The position numbers and the translations under genes are program-made. Positions 1 through 9,800 of a stretch of DNA of 20,401 bases are shown piece by piece; the stretch's first letter is position 1; each line of letters begins with the position of its first letter. A model generated the notes under the pieces. That model ran no database searches. It had not been told where the DNA came from and saw only the letters and a list, made by a program, of their open reading frames with translations. Source of the stretch: Silene noctiflora (Eukaryota; Streptophyta; Magnoliopsida; Caryophyllales; Caryophyllaceae); assembly GCA_009801015.1 (NCBI GenBank), contig VHZZ01001514.1:16478-36878 (forward strand). Direction: 5' to 3'.

Positions 1-790
1 TTATTTCGGTTCAATATCAAAGTCATATTCATTATAGCATTTCTCTAGCAATTCCATTTACATTTATCATCATTAGTTATTTCAAGTACATTTGCATTTC
101 ATCATTAGAATCCTTATCATCCATTTAGTTATTACATTGTTATCATCATGGTTATGTTAATCATTTCAATCATTATTAGTTTAACTTTCATCATGTGTGA
201 GTAGTCTTTTAGTCTAGGGATTAGGGGAGCCATGCATAGTTATTATTTATAAATGTTGAATTAGGATGCCATAATATTGTATACTTGTTTTTATCACATG
301 CTTGTATTGTATTGTTAGTCTTTGATTATTGATCACAATCCTTGATTAGTTTGTTAATTTGTTGTATAAGACGAGAGGCACAGAATTGAATTCGATTAAG
401 CATGTTATAGTAGACCGATCTAGCCATAGCGAGAGCTCGTTAGAACCCGTTCTATGGTTGACAATAAGACCGAGAGGTGGTTGTCATAAGACCTAAACAA
501 CTATCATTATTTTGCATTCCTAGCTTAACATGAACCATTATTTCCATGCATGTGTGACCCGATTCCCCTCGGCTCTTTTATCATCATTGTTATTACATTA
601 TTTTTATTATTGTTGCATTCACTAAACCACAAACCAAAAAGTTAAACCGACCTAAATAGAATTCTATTCATAGTATTATTTCATTAAGCAACTCCCGTCT
701 CCTTGTGTTCGACCCCTATCTTACTACATTCATTTGTTAGCCAAGTCTAGGGTATTTTTTTGTTAGGTGTGAGATAGCCTATCATTAGAC
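1..790. mobile_element. Probable LTR-retrotransposon remnant (LTR-like DNA, possibly Ty3 type)
   Basis: This AT-rich stretch has no reading frame of note. Its right part (about 680-765) carries a block in which a CTCC/GTGTTCGACCCC motif is followed by a TACTACATT motif and a GTTAG/GGGTATTTT motif. That kind of block is common near the 3' end of plant Ty3-type LTRs. The left part has the CAT/ATC-rich, low-coding composition of an LTR. No second LTR, primer-binding site or polyprotein is visible, so this is at best a fossil LTR cut by the window edge. The family call rests on remembered resemblance only. Confidence 0.35.
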
Positions 791-849
791 ATGAGATAGT
801 GGTGTGTGCTAGGGAGATTAAGAAATACATTATCTACAAAAAAAAACTG

Positions 850-1375
850 ATCGTTCATGTCCGATAAATAATGGTTTTACCAGATATGAAAACACCTTGA
901 GACGCATCGAATTTTGCGACAAAGGAGGTTGTGGGGAGCAACATTGGATGCATGGGGATCATTTGTTTGTATTTGCATCGATGTTTAATTGAACCATTTG
1001 TGTCATCGCCCAAAATCAATGTGGTGCAGAGCGTGCTTGGCAATGTAGGACATATTTACCCCTAAGGAGCTCAATTCAAAGTTCGGTGTCATACGGTGTT
1101 TTGTGGTTTGTAAATTACAAATTCCATTGGATATGATTGCGTTGTAGAGGACCATCGGGAGAAGTACCGATGCCTCGACTTGATTTGTTTTGAGAAGGGG
1201 CCAGAGACCCTAGTGTTTCACACTACGCAGAATTGTACCAAACAAACTTCGAAAACTGATATACATATATGAGAATGACACCTAGAGTACGTCGCCAAAT
1301 AGGGCATCGCACAAGAGATGACGCAGAAGCCGAAGTTGCGAGGAAATTAAACTTTGATGATGTTATCCAACTTTG
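850..1375. other. Unclassified protein-like relic DNA
   Basis: Base composition here is richer in G and C than in the flanks, and the sequence looks like decayed coding DNA. Several short frames exist on both strands, including a short + strand frame starting at 1269 and ending at the TGA at 1373-1375 (contains VRRQIGHRTRDDAEAEVARK). None gives a protein I recognise. It ends just before the tandem array at 1416. It may be the tail of a transposon gene, but I cannot name the family. Confidence 0.25.
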
Positions 1376-1415
1376 ATTATGTCAATTTCAAAATTATCTA
1401 TAATATTTTATGTTC

Positions 1416-1595
1416 ACATATGTAATCGTTTCAAATACAAGTATGTAACCGTTTCAAATTCAAAAATATAACCGTTTGAATTTCAAATATGTAACCATTT
1501 CAAATTCAAAAATATTACCGTTTCAATTTCAAATATGTACCGTTGAAATTTCAAAAATATTACCATTTCAAATTCAAATATGTTATCGTTATCAA
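1416..1595. repeat. Tandem array, about 7-8 units of 23-24 bp
   Basis: The array is built from diverged copies of a unit close to ATGTAACCGTTTCAAATTCA. Unit starts fall roughly every 23-24 bases, and units alternate between a TATGTAACCG and an AATATTACCG opening. It sits directly upstream of a TATA box (1602-1609) and the start of a decayed reading frame, which is where a transposon's subterminal repeats or a promoter-proximal array would lie. Confidence 0.75.
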
Positions 1596-1601
1596 CCTAA
1601 T

Positions 1602-1609
1602 TATAAATA
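1602..1609 (+). promoter_or_regulatory. TATA box
   Basis: TATAAATA lies just after the 24-bp array. About 30 bases downstream begins a C/A-rich leader (CCATTCACAC, then CAACAACAACACAAACAA) typical of plant 5' untranslated regions, and then a protein-like frame. The spacing fits a real, possibly defunct, core promoter. Confidence 0.5.
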
Positions 1610-1712
1610 CCCCTTGCTCTTTCCAGTCCATTCACACTAACCTAGCTTATTCACTTCTATAAATCTTGATTTCTCATCCGAGTCCATTCACAACAACAAC
1701 ACAAACAATACC

Positions 1713-2188
1713 AAAATTGGCACAAATGCTCAACAAATCAGAGTGTACCAACAAAAGATTGATTCTATCGTTTTTTATTTACCAATGTTAATGGATTGTC
1801 TTGAATTAGTAATCCCAAGTGCCAATGGATGGAACTTACTTCAAGATGATCTAAGCCTTGAGATGATTTATATAATCTTAGTCGAAAACTGGGAGGATGT
1901 ACTAACTCCTCCAGTTTAGATGATGTTGTGTCTCCAGCAATATTACAATCAAAGAGGCGGGAATATGGCAAGATGCAAGGTGATGTCATTGAATTTTTTA
2001 TACGCATACCGACCGTGCTTGATTACGCAATACTTTTCGATTTATGTGCTGGTAGAGTGTTTAACCTCGCCAACCAGAAACTCGACATCATTGATATCTA
2101 TGATCAATACGTTGCTAGTCAACCTGAAGAAATTGTGGTTGAGGAACATTTAGAAGACCTGAAATCGTCTTCTTCAGCAAAAAAATAA
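1713..2188 (+). pseudogene. Broken reading frame of unknown family
   Basis: Two protein-like stretches follow one another on the + strand. The first (about 1713-1919) includes QKIDSIVFYLPMLMDCLELV and the second (about 1900-2188) includes LDYAILFDLCAGRVFNLA, QKLDIIDIYDQY and an acidic end with a Ser/Lys tail. They lie in different frames, so the gene is broken at least once. The leader and TATA box upstream and the AT-rich 3' repeats downstream suggest that this was once a transcribed unit. I do not recognise the family. A small transposon accessory protein is possible but unproven. Confidence 0.3.
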
Positions 2189-2199
2189 TTAAATTCGGA

Positions 2200-2355
2200 A
2201 TACTATGTTTTAATTAAGTTGTGATTTAATTTCCGTTAACTATGTTTTTTAAATTTATGTAATTTTGTTAACTATATTTTTAATTAAGTTGTCTTTTAAT
2301 TTTATGTAATTCCATTAACTATGTTTTTAATTAAGTTGTTTTTTTAATTTCGTCT
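2200..2355. repeat. AT-rich direct repeats after the broken frame
   Basis: The motif AACTATGTTTTTAATTAAG, or close variants, recurs at about 2202, 2236, 2268 and 2314, separated by ATTTATGTAATT-type spacers. It resembles a 3' untranslated region amplified by slippage. No coding content is visible. Confidence 0.6.
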
Positions 2356-2547
2356 TTCTATTACGACATTTTTCGAACTTAGTATAAAAAGGATAAAATT
2401 ACATAAAAAATAAAAATAATCCATACAAATTGATAAAATTAATTGAAAATAAAATTAAAATAAATAAAAGCGAAACAAAATAAAATAATCCATTGTAATA
2501 CATAACAATACAAATAAGTAAATAAAAATCACCCTACACCGTCGGAG

Positions 2548-2580
2548 CATCATCATCATCATCATCATCACCATCATCCC
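2548..2580. repeat. CAT trinucleotide microsatellite
   Basis: Seven perfect CAT units are followed by CAC, CAT and CAT with further degenerate copies. The surrounding minus-strand frame reads as a run of methionines and is taken as an artefact of the repeat. Confidence 0.85.
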
Positions 2581-2599
2581 CGCCATCATCCTGAAGTAC

Positions 2600-3070
2600 T
2601 GCTCCATCTCACGCACCAACGTCTCTACATATTGCCACATTACCTGCTCGGAAGGCTGTCTGTAGATAAGTGATAAATGACGTGTAACAGCTCGGCAAAC
2701 CCCGGGCTTCTCACTAATTGGGAGTGTGCGAAATTTCATTTTGTTTACCTATAGGTAAAATGTAAACATCACATTGTTCATTTTTATGCCCCTTTTCACA
2801 TGACTAAATGATTTTTATTTATATCATTAATCCGGAAGAAAATTAAATAGATTATAATTTAATTTTCAATATTTAAAATATATGATCCAATTATATCATG
2901 TAAAGTTGATCTCGATTAAAATATTGATACCTTATGTCCTCATTATCGCTAATAAAAATACAAAATAAATATGTTATAGACACTAACACAAAGAGAGTCC
3001 GAGACATACTACTATACTTGTACGGAAAAAATAACCTTTTTGATTAAAATATCTCGACTAATATATTGTA
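2600..3070. other. Intergenic DNA, no gene seen
   Basis: AT-rich DNA with stops in all frames. The only structure noted is a perfect 16-bp palindrome at 2744-2759 (TTTACCTATAGGTAAA). No recognisable protein or repeat family is seen. Confidence 0.5.
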
Positions 3071-3077
3071 ATTTAAA

Positions 3078-3510
3078 AAAAAAAAGTATTTTTTCGATTT
3101 ACAAAATGGTAGAAAAAAAAGCGCTATAAACTATTTTTTAACCTGTATTCAACCCAAACTCAACCCATATTCTTACCTGACCCGTTTAACAGGTCTAAGT
3201 GTAGACCTGTCAAATTCTAACCCGACCCGTTTTTTCTAGAGTCAAATATTGGGGGTTTACAACTTTTCCTTATTAAATATAGAAAGAGGACAATAATTAT
3301 GGGATAAATTTTTGGAGGGAAGGGAAGAATAAATGGGATGGAGGAAGTATATTATGTTTTAATCTTAGGGAAAAAATATTTTTTTCGATTTAATATGGTA
3401 GGAAAAAGGCGTTAGTAACTATTTTTTGACCCGTTTTCTAAACCTAGCTGGCTAACCCGCATAAACCGGCACGTATTCTAACCCAACCTGACCCGTTGAC
3501 AGGTGTAGTC
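3078..3510. repeat. Diverged duplicated segment, about 290 bp apart
   Basis: The segment at about 3078-3235 and the one at about 3369-3510 share an order of motifs: a T-run followed by CGATTTA, then ATGGTAG with an A-run, an AACTATTTTTT block and a tail rich in AACCCGACCCG and GACAGGT. The tail resembles the terminal sequence of plant hAT-type elements, but terminal repeats and target duplications could not be delimited. The likely reading is two related repeat copies, or one duplicated end. Confidence 0.45.
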
Positions 3511-3539
3511 TAACTGTTATATGAAAGTCCAAAACTCAG

Positions 3540-4045
3540 TTCTCATACTCACATTTGGAATTGTCTTTCAGGTGATAGGTTACCGTCACAAGTTTTAGAT
3601 TTGTTTGCCATTAGTGACAAGTTTGAATATTGCTGGCCACAAAAAAATGATGAGAGAAGAGCAAAATGGAGGAGATAATTAGGTTCAAAAATTGTTTGTC
3701 TTGTTAGAGAGTTTGACCGTTGGAGATATCGTGCACAAGTGTAAAGTCCAATCCATAATAATGACTTTGATTAAATCATGTCCCTTTGCCTTTGGTTTAT
3801 CATTTCCTACAAAGGACATGATGAAAGCTCTGCCCCAATCTTTGTCTTCTTCTTCCACACCCTTATTATTCACATGTTCCCAACAACCTCATTTGCTCTG
3901 ATCAAACAAAAACATGTCCAAAGGTTTTCAAGAATTATTAATGGAAATAGAGGAGTTTTGAATAAAAATAAGAAAGGTATAATGTCACTCTAAAATTACT
4001 AATGTTATTCGTTTTGGTGAGACAGTGAATAAAGTATGTTTTTAT
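3540..4045. other. Intergenic DNA, no gene seen
   Basis: Short overlapping frames occur on both strands (3685-3993) but none has recognisable protein character, and they overlap each other. Nothing else is supported. Confidence 0.45.
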
Positions 4046-4049
4046 AGGT

Positions 4050-4227
4050 CAATAGGGATTCTTTATCTCACTTTTGTGTCTCATTGTGTGTGTCAGTCCA
4101 CTTACCTTTTGACACATCACTTGTTATGAAAAAAATATTACAACAAATATTAATTTGGTGATGTGTTAGAAGGTAAATGGAGTGCGACACACAAATAAAT
4201 ACCAAATGGTACAGAGCATCCCTACTG
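4050..4227. mobile_element. Inverted-repeat MITE-like element
   Basis: The two halves are imperfect reverse complements. CAATAGGGATTCTTTA at the left matches the complement of the right end (AGCATCCCTACTG), and CACTTACCTTTTGACACATC near 4100-4119 matches the complement of GATGTGTTAGAAGGTAAATG near 4160-4180. The unit is therefore a fold-back structure of about 178 bp. A clear target-site duplication is not seen, so the superfamily is left open. Confidence 0.6.
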
Positions 4228-4393
4228 ATTAAACTTTCATTGTATTGTTCTGGCATTAATAAAAAATGAGGTGGCATTATCAATTTATCATTCCCTTAAA
4301 AATAGGTTATAAATTGGTTTGTTTAACAAAATTTGGATTGGATAAAAACGAACACGAGTTGAAATGATGAACTATTTAAATTATTGTGACTTT

Positions 4394-4688
4394 GGGCTTG
4401 TTTGGTTGCCCCTCTAATTCATGGGAAGTAGAAATTCCCATGAAGTGCTTAAATTCAATGTTGTTTGATTGCCAACTTCATGGGAAATAGAACTTCTCAA
4501 GGAAGTCTAATTCCTACATAATGTAGGAAGTTACTTACCAAGTCCCCCCTTGGTAAGTGTAACTTCCTACATGAAATCATTTTCTCCATGGCACCAAACA
4601 ACTTTTATACAATTCACATGAATTTGCACTTCACGTGAATTTAATCTTCTTGGGAACTTTATCTTCCCGTATTGAACCAAACAAACCC
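4394..4688. mobile_element. Harbinger/Tourist-like MITE, 295 bp
   Basis: The left end GGGCTTGTTTGGTT and the complement of the right end (GGGTTTGTTTGGTT) differ at one base in 14. They are flanked on both sides by TTT (4391-4393 and 4689-4691), consistent with a 3-bp target duplication. GGGCYTGTTTGG ends are typical of PIF/Harbinger-related MITEs. The interior contains further hairpins, including TCATGGGAA facing TTCCCATGA (about 4422-4446) and CTTCCTACATAATGTAGGAAG-type and TTACCAAG/CTTGGTAA pairs near 4510-4575. No coding capacity is seen. Confidence 0.75.
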
Positions 4689-4691
4689 TTT

Positions 4692-5700
4692 ATAAGCTTG
4701 TGACCTTTTATAAGCTCTAAGTGTGAGAGCAAGTGAGAAAGAGCTTGTGACTTTGTAAAAGGCCGTAAGCTTATGACGAAAATGAGAATTTGCCATTTAA
4801 AATTTACAAAGTGAAATAAGTATGCACTCGTATTTGTTACCAAGATTTTAGAAGTATTTCTTCTACAACCCATCTTTATATACTCCTTTGCAATCTTAAT
4901 TTATTTATTTTGGTCTATAATCCGGTCTAGTGCAATCTCCTATATACTAAGAGAATAAAACTTCTAAAAAAATTTCCCTCCAAAAGGAATTTGCTTAAAT
5001 AAGGAAATAAGACTATATTTTAATAAACTATTAGTTTTTTTATTAAGATATAATCTTTTAATCACTATAATCTTCTCTAAACTTTAAATTACATTCGTCT
5101 AATTAAAACAAAACAAAACTGATATTCAACGNCTCTCATACGCTATTAGTAATCGAGTTGTGAGCTTACCTTAAGATGAGGACCGGAGTAGTATTTAGTT
5201 TAGTCGTTTTTGACATTTAACTAGAGCTCTAAGCCTATGACATAGCCATAGGATTGAGCTTAGCCAAGAAGTTTGGTTTAAAAAAGAATGGGATGGTTGG
5301 GGGAATAGTTATTTGGCTTTGTTATGGTTATGGTTATGGTTGTAGGTATGCTCTGGCCAGTTCACCTCCTCTGGCAGCAGTAGTGGGTTGTTTTCCTTCT
5401 TTATTTACAAATCTAAAAATTATAAATTACTAACAAAAGAATCATCAAAATATTTTTTGAGAAAAGTTATAAATTGAAAGCATTAGTTTTGTAAAATAAA
5501 AAATCATTAAAATACACATTTCTTAACTTCACTCAGTTCTTTCAATAAGTTTTTCACTTTATAAATAATACGTTAAAATATAAAAGCTCTTTATACCGCG
5601 AATGCATGCGCATGATTTATACTAGTCTTGTATCAATACTTTAATAAACTAGTAAAATTATGGTTTATAAGTAATTGCATTTCAAACCCGCTAATATCAT
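4692..5700. other. Intergenic DNA, no gene seen
   Basis: AT-rich DNA with short frames only and one ambiguous base near 5132. A tetranucleotide-like GGTTATGGTTATGGTT run lies near 5325-5342. No protein, RNA gene or bounded element could be supported. Confidence 0.5.
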
Positions 5701-5703
5701 ATA

Positions 5704-6004
5704 CTCCCTCCTATTCTAGATAACCGTCCCAATTTTCATTTCCGTCTATTCACAATAATGTCCCATTGTCCATTTTTTGTAATGTTTTTTCTTATGAAAT
5801 GACTATACTACCCTTATTACTTTTCACTTATTACCACCCAACTCACCCTTAGGCTTTAACCCATCCTATTAATACACTAACCCAACTCATGACTATACTA
5901 TCCTTGTTACTTTTCACTTATTACAATATTTTACATTATTTAATTCATTTTCTTAAATCTTGTGTCATTTGAATAATGGGATAATTATGTAGAATACCAG
6001 AGAT
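5704..6004. mobile_element. Diverged Stowaway-like MITE in the gene's 5' flank
   Basis: The left end, CTCCCTCCTATTCTAGATAA and onward, follows TA. The complement of the right end reads ATCTCTGGTATTCTACATAA, matching the left end with scattered changes, and is followed by TA at 6005-6006. CTCCCTCC ends with a TA duplication are the hallmark of plant Stowaway (Tc1/mariner-derived) MITEs. Inside is a direct repeat (5799-5835 and 5889-5925, period 90). The element ends about 810 bases upstream of the hydrolase start codon, so it may lie in the promoter. Confidence 0.65.
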
Positions 6005-6289
6005 TAAGGGACTCTTAAAAGAAAATGAAATTTAGTTTCACTCTGTAAACATGGTATTTGGAGTTGGTGAGTTGTGAGTCAGCTGTAGTACATAAATAAA
6101 TGTAGAAACAGAGTGTAATAAACAAATCTTGACTCTCAATGCTCTCCTCTTCTTCACCTCTCACACAGTGACTCACACTGTACCTTCTGACATTACCATG
6201 AAATCATACAAGTTTATACAACTCATTTCCTGACACTATTTACCACTTTTACCCTTTTATTTATTCATTGCTGTGCCCTTATAACTTCT

Positions 6290-6815
6290 GTTTCTACTCA
6301 CACTTCACTCTCTTTCATCCCTCCCTCTCACTGTCTCACATACTTTCATATATTTAGCTAAACATTGTTGTACCAAACTCTCTTTTAAATTCCCCTTTTC
6401 TTTCTTCTTCATTGTAATTTCTATTTCTATTTTTTTGTATTTTCAATAATAATTTACTGCAACATTTACCAACACTAGTAATATTTCTAAATCTTTCTGC
6501 TTTTAACTTTTTACCTCTTTAGATTTATACTTTCTATTTTGTGAATAAAACCCATCTTACTCATACTTCATTAACATCAATTTTTCAACATATATTTATA
6601 TTTTATTTCCAAAAAAATCAGTAAAAAAACCCCACTTCAGTCTTCAAACTCCACCATTTTTCAACCTGAAACACAAAAAAGTACAGTAAAACTCACATGT
6701 AAGCCAAATTCAAGAAGAACCCACAAATTATATGACATGAAATCCATGAAAGTTTCAATCTTTATGAGATTTAACATGCATTAATGAGTTGGGTAGTTTC
6801 CGATCTAGTTAAAAA
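6290..6815 (+). promoter_or_regulatory. Pyrimidine-rich putative promoter/5' leader of the hydrolase gene
   Basis: CT-rich DNA (for example TTCACTCTCTTTCATCCCTC near 6303 and CTTTCTTCTTC near 6400) replaces the AT-rich intergenic composition and runs toward the start codon, as plant 5' leaders often do. No single TATA box stands out, so the transcription start is not called. The last 85 bases contain short upstream ORFs: ATG ACA TGA at 6732-6740, a 15-codon frame at 6737-6784, and a 34-codon frame at 6784-6888 that overlaps the main start in another frame. Confidence 0.4.
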
Positions 6816-9800
6816 ATGGGGTGTTCTATGTCAAATTTGGCAGCAAAGTTTGCGTTTTTTCCGCCGTCACCGGCGACATACGAGGTGAAAAAGAGGGATA
6901 CAGATGGTAAAGTAGTGGCGGTTTCGACGGCGGCATCGGTACCAATTCCACAAGGAGATGATCCTTTGTTGAATGTTCATGTGATTGAGACTAAAAGAGG
7001 AAACAAGATTGTTGGTTTTTATTTGAAGAATCCTTATGCTAGACTTACTCTTCTTTACTCTCATGGCAATGCTGCTGACCTTGGTCAACTTTATGATCTC
7101 TTTGTTCAACTCAAAATCAATCTTAGGGTCAACTTAATGGGGTCAGCTTGTTTCCCTTTCTTTTTGTTCTTCTCTCTTTTGTTTTATTAAGTTTGATTAC
7201 GATTTGCGGGATTCGAACTTGGGACCTATTGTACTAGATACCTCACCCGTGAGTGAGCTATCTTTTGCCTTGATACTACTAGTTTTTAAAAATCAAGTGT
7301 TTTTTGCATTTTAGTTACCTAGTTTAGGTCAGTGAAAAATTAGATTATGAGGTGCAAATGTTAGTAGTGCAACAATTCGAGGGATTCAAACCTGGACCTA
7401 ATGTAGCGGAGCTGCCACGCTTGATTTTAAAGATCAAGTGTTTGTGCATGTTAGTGAGTTAGTACCAAGTTGTTAGGTGGTGGATTGGACCTTATTACTC
7501 CCACCGTTCCATTCCTTTGTTTACCTGTTTTATTCTTTGTGGGAAGTATTTTAATAAGAAGTAAACACATGATTGAGACTGAGGGAGTACTACAGTCCAG
7601 AGAGTATTATTTTTTGGAAAAGAAGAAATAAAATTGTTCCCTTATTTGGGTTCAATGAAGTAGTTAGGTGGTAGATTAGCCATACCTTCTAGGATGATCT
7701 ACATTAGGTTATGTTGGTAGTACTCCATATTGTTACTTCGGTTTTCTTTATCATGAGAATATGTTGTGAATCTTCCATATTCGGCTTATTAATGTGTGTC
7801 CTTAGACACAAGTTAGAAAAACCGTTCTTATATTCACGTGATGTGATGTTGTTACATAGATTCATAGTATTTGTTAGGTTAATTGAAACACTTGATGCCA
7901 CTTTTTGTGTGGTGGGGATTCATTTACTTTTCACTATGTAAAGTTCTGTTCAATTTTCATGTTAGGCCTTAAGTTTTGGGTGAAAAAGCTTTTGATTTAC
8001 TCACTCACTGAAAGCATGAAAATTTGTAAGAAAAGGACTTGTGGCTTGTAACTTGTAAGCTTTATCCAAAAAAAATACTTTTTGAAAATTCTGCGCCTGA
8101 TAATATATAATCAATCAATAGTTTTCACTTTATGAATTGAAAATTATATTTTGGTTGTGCTTTGTTGCACGCCCACCAAACACTTCTTTTCATGCATTTC
8201 ATTTTCAATAACTTGGTTGGATAAAGCTGGATTATATTTCTTGGAGCCATGATGAATCTTTTTTAATCAGTATTGAAGAAACGTGGCCTTTTTTAGAGAA
8301 AAAAATGTTAATGTAATGTGAGTATAGGTACGTCATTAGAGTTAAACTTATTCGAGTTTCTTTTAGCATGTATGATCGATCATATGTGGCAACATTTAGC
8401 TAAATGGTATCACTAATTATGTGTTGACTGTTGACTCTAGTGCTTAAGCCTTATATTCGGATACTCGAAAGTTGAAATCTTTCATAGTAGTAGAGGCCTT
8501 CGAGCACACTGATTTAGGCAGAAAAACATGCAAAGTTGAAATGAGTGATGGAAGGTGTTGGGACACAAATTGAGTCTGGTTAGCTGGGGACGTCACTAAG
8601 TTGATATTTATTTTAATCCCGTAAGGGTATTATATGACGGTGACCTTAATATTGTTAGGTATTAGTACATTCAGAATGTATGCCTTTATTTCCTTTTTCT
8701 CCGTGAATTATCCAACATGATTCTTTTGTCTCGGGTTTAGTGACGGGACTTTTTATGTCAAGAATGTTTATGTTGGAAACATGTTAGAAATTTTTTACGG
8801 AGTATTTTATTTGACTTGAATGAAATCCAATTCTATGTAGAGTCTCGTTGTCTTGGTAGGCTTTAAATTGGTACGTTTTAGGGAAATATTAATGATTTGC
8901 GATTAAGTTTTGACCACATAGTTGCATCTTTTATTCTCATGAGCCCCTAATTGATTGTCGTCTGTCATTACTTTTGTCATGTCCAATTCTATGTAGAGTC
9001 TCGCTGTCTTAATAGGCTTTAAATTGGTACGTTTTAGGGAAATATTAATGATTTGCGATAAAATTTTGACCGCATAGTTGCATCTTTTATTCTCATGAGC
9101 CCCTAATTGATTGTCGTCTGTCATTAGTTTTGTCATGTCCACTGTTGCCATGAAATGTTGATACACTGTCTTTAAAAATGTACAGGTATGACTACTCTGG
9201 ATATGGTGCATCTACTGGTAAGGTAAGCTGATGATATCCTTACACTAAAGTTTACTTCTTCATGTTTTAAAAAATAAATTATGAACTGTTTACTGGGAAA
9301 TTATTATATCATTTTCGATGTGGAAAGCTTATTCTCGAAACAACTCATAAATTTCTGTTTAATCTTAGTGAAGTGCGTTAAGATTTTATATAAATAATGG
9401 GACCATAGATAATAGATCAAAGATAGTTCTCAAGCTTATAGCATGAATCATTATGCGTCTGTATGGGAGATCGATAAGAGTCATAAGACGTTGACCGAAA
9501 GCTCTTTGACCCGTGAGACCTGACAAATGGTCACTCCAACCGTGCTTATTGGGTATATTACTCACTTTGTGTCTTGTTGGATCGAGTTGGATCAGTTTGC
9601 GTTTTTTCGGATCAGGTTGAATTGAGTTAGTCCTTTTTTGTGTATGATAAGCATGCAGGGCTGTTGGCTAAAGCTGCCATATCAAGTGTAGCAATTGTCA
9701 ATCTTTCAAAGTTTCAATTACCTTAATTGCTGCAAGTTAATGAAAGTTTTTAGGTTTTTGCTTTCTGATGTGTCTTTCTTTGCCTCAGCCAAGTGAGGCC

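Larger units (their letters stand above)
7142..9185 (+). other. Intron 1 of the hydrolase gene (2044 bp)
   Basis: The donor is G|GTCAGC after ATGGG and the acceptor is TACAG|G before the short exon encoding YDYSGYGASTGK. The intron splits a glycine codon (two bases before, one after). It holds the tRNA-like repeat pair (7198-7470), a Stowaway-like MITE (7498-7587) and a 156-bp tandem duplication (8826-9137). The stretch 7590-8825 has no recognisable element or gene. Confidence 0.85.

Noticed and set aside
2455-2739. 94-codon minus-strand frame with a methionine run
   Set aside because: The run is the CAT microsatellite, and the rest shows no family resemblance.
7142-7190. Open extension of exon 1 ending in a Phe/Leu-rich tail
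   Set aside because: The conserved NLMGYDYSGYG motif is restored only by splicing from 7141 to 9186.
7198-7470. Functional tRNA genes
   Set aside because: Only B-box-like and weak A-box-like motifs are present, and no cloverleaf with paired acceptor and anticodon arms could be built.
8903-9211. 102-codon minus-strand frame with an internal repeat
   Set aside because: The repeat in the frame simply reflects the 156-bp tandem duplication in intron 1, and the frame runs into exon 2 of the + strand gene.
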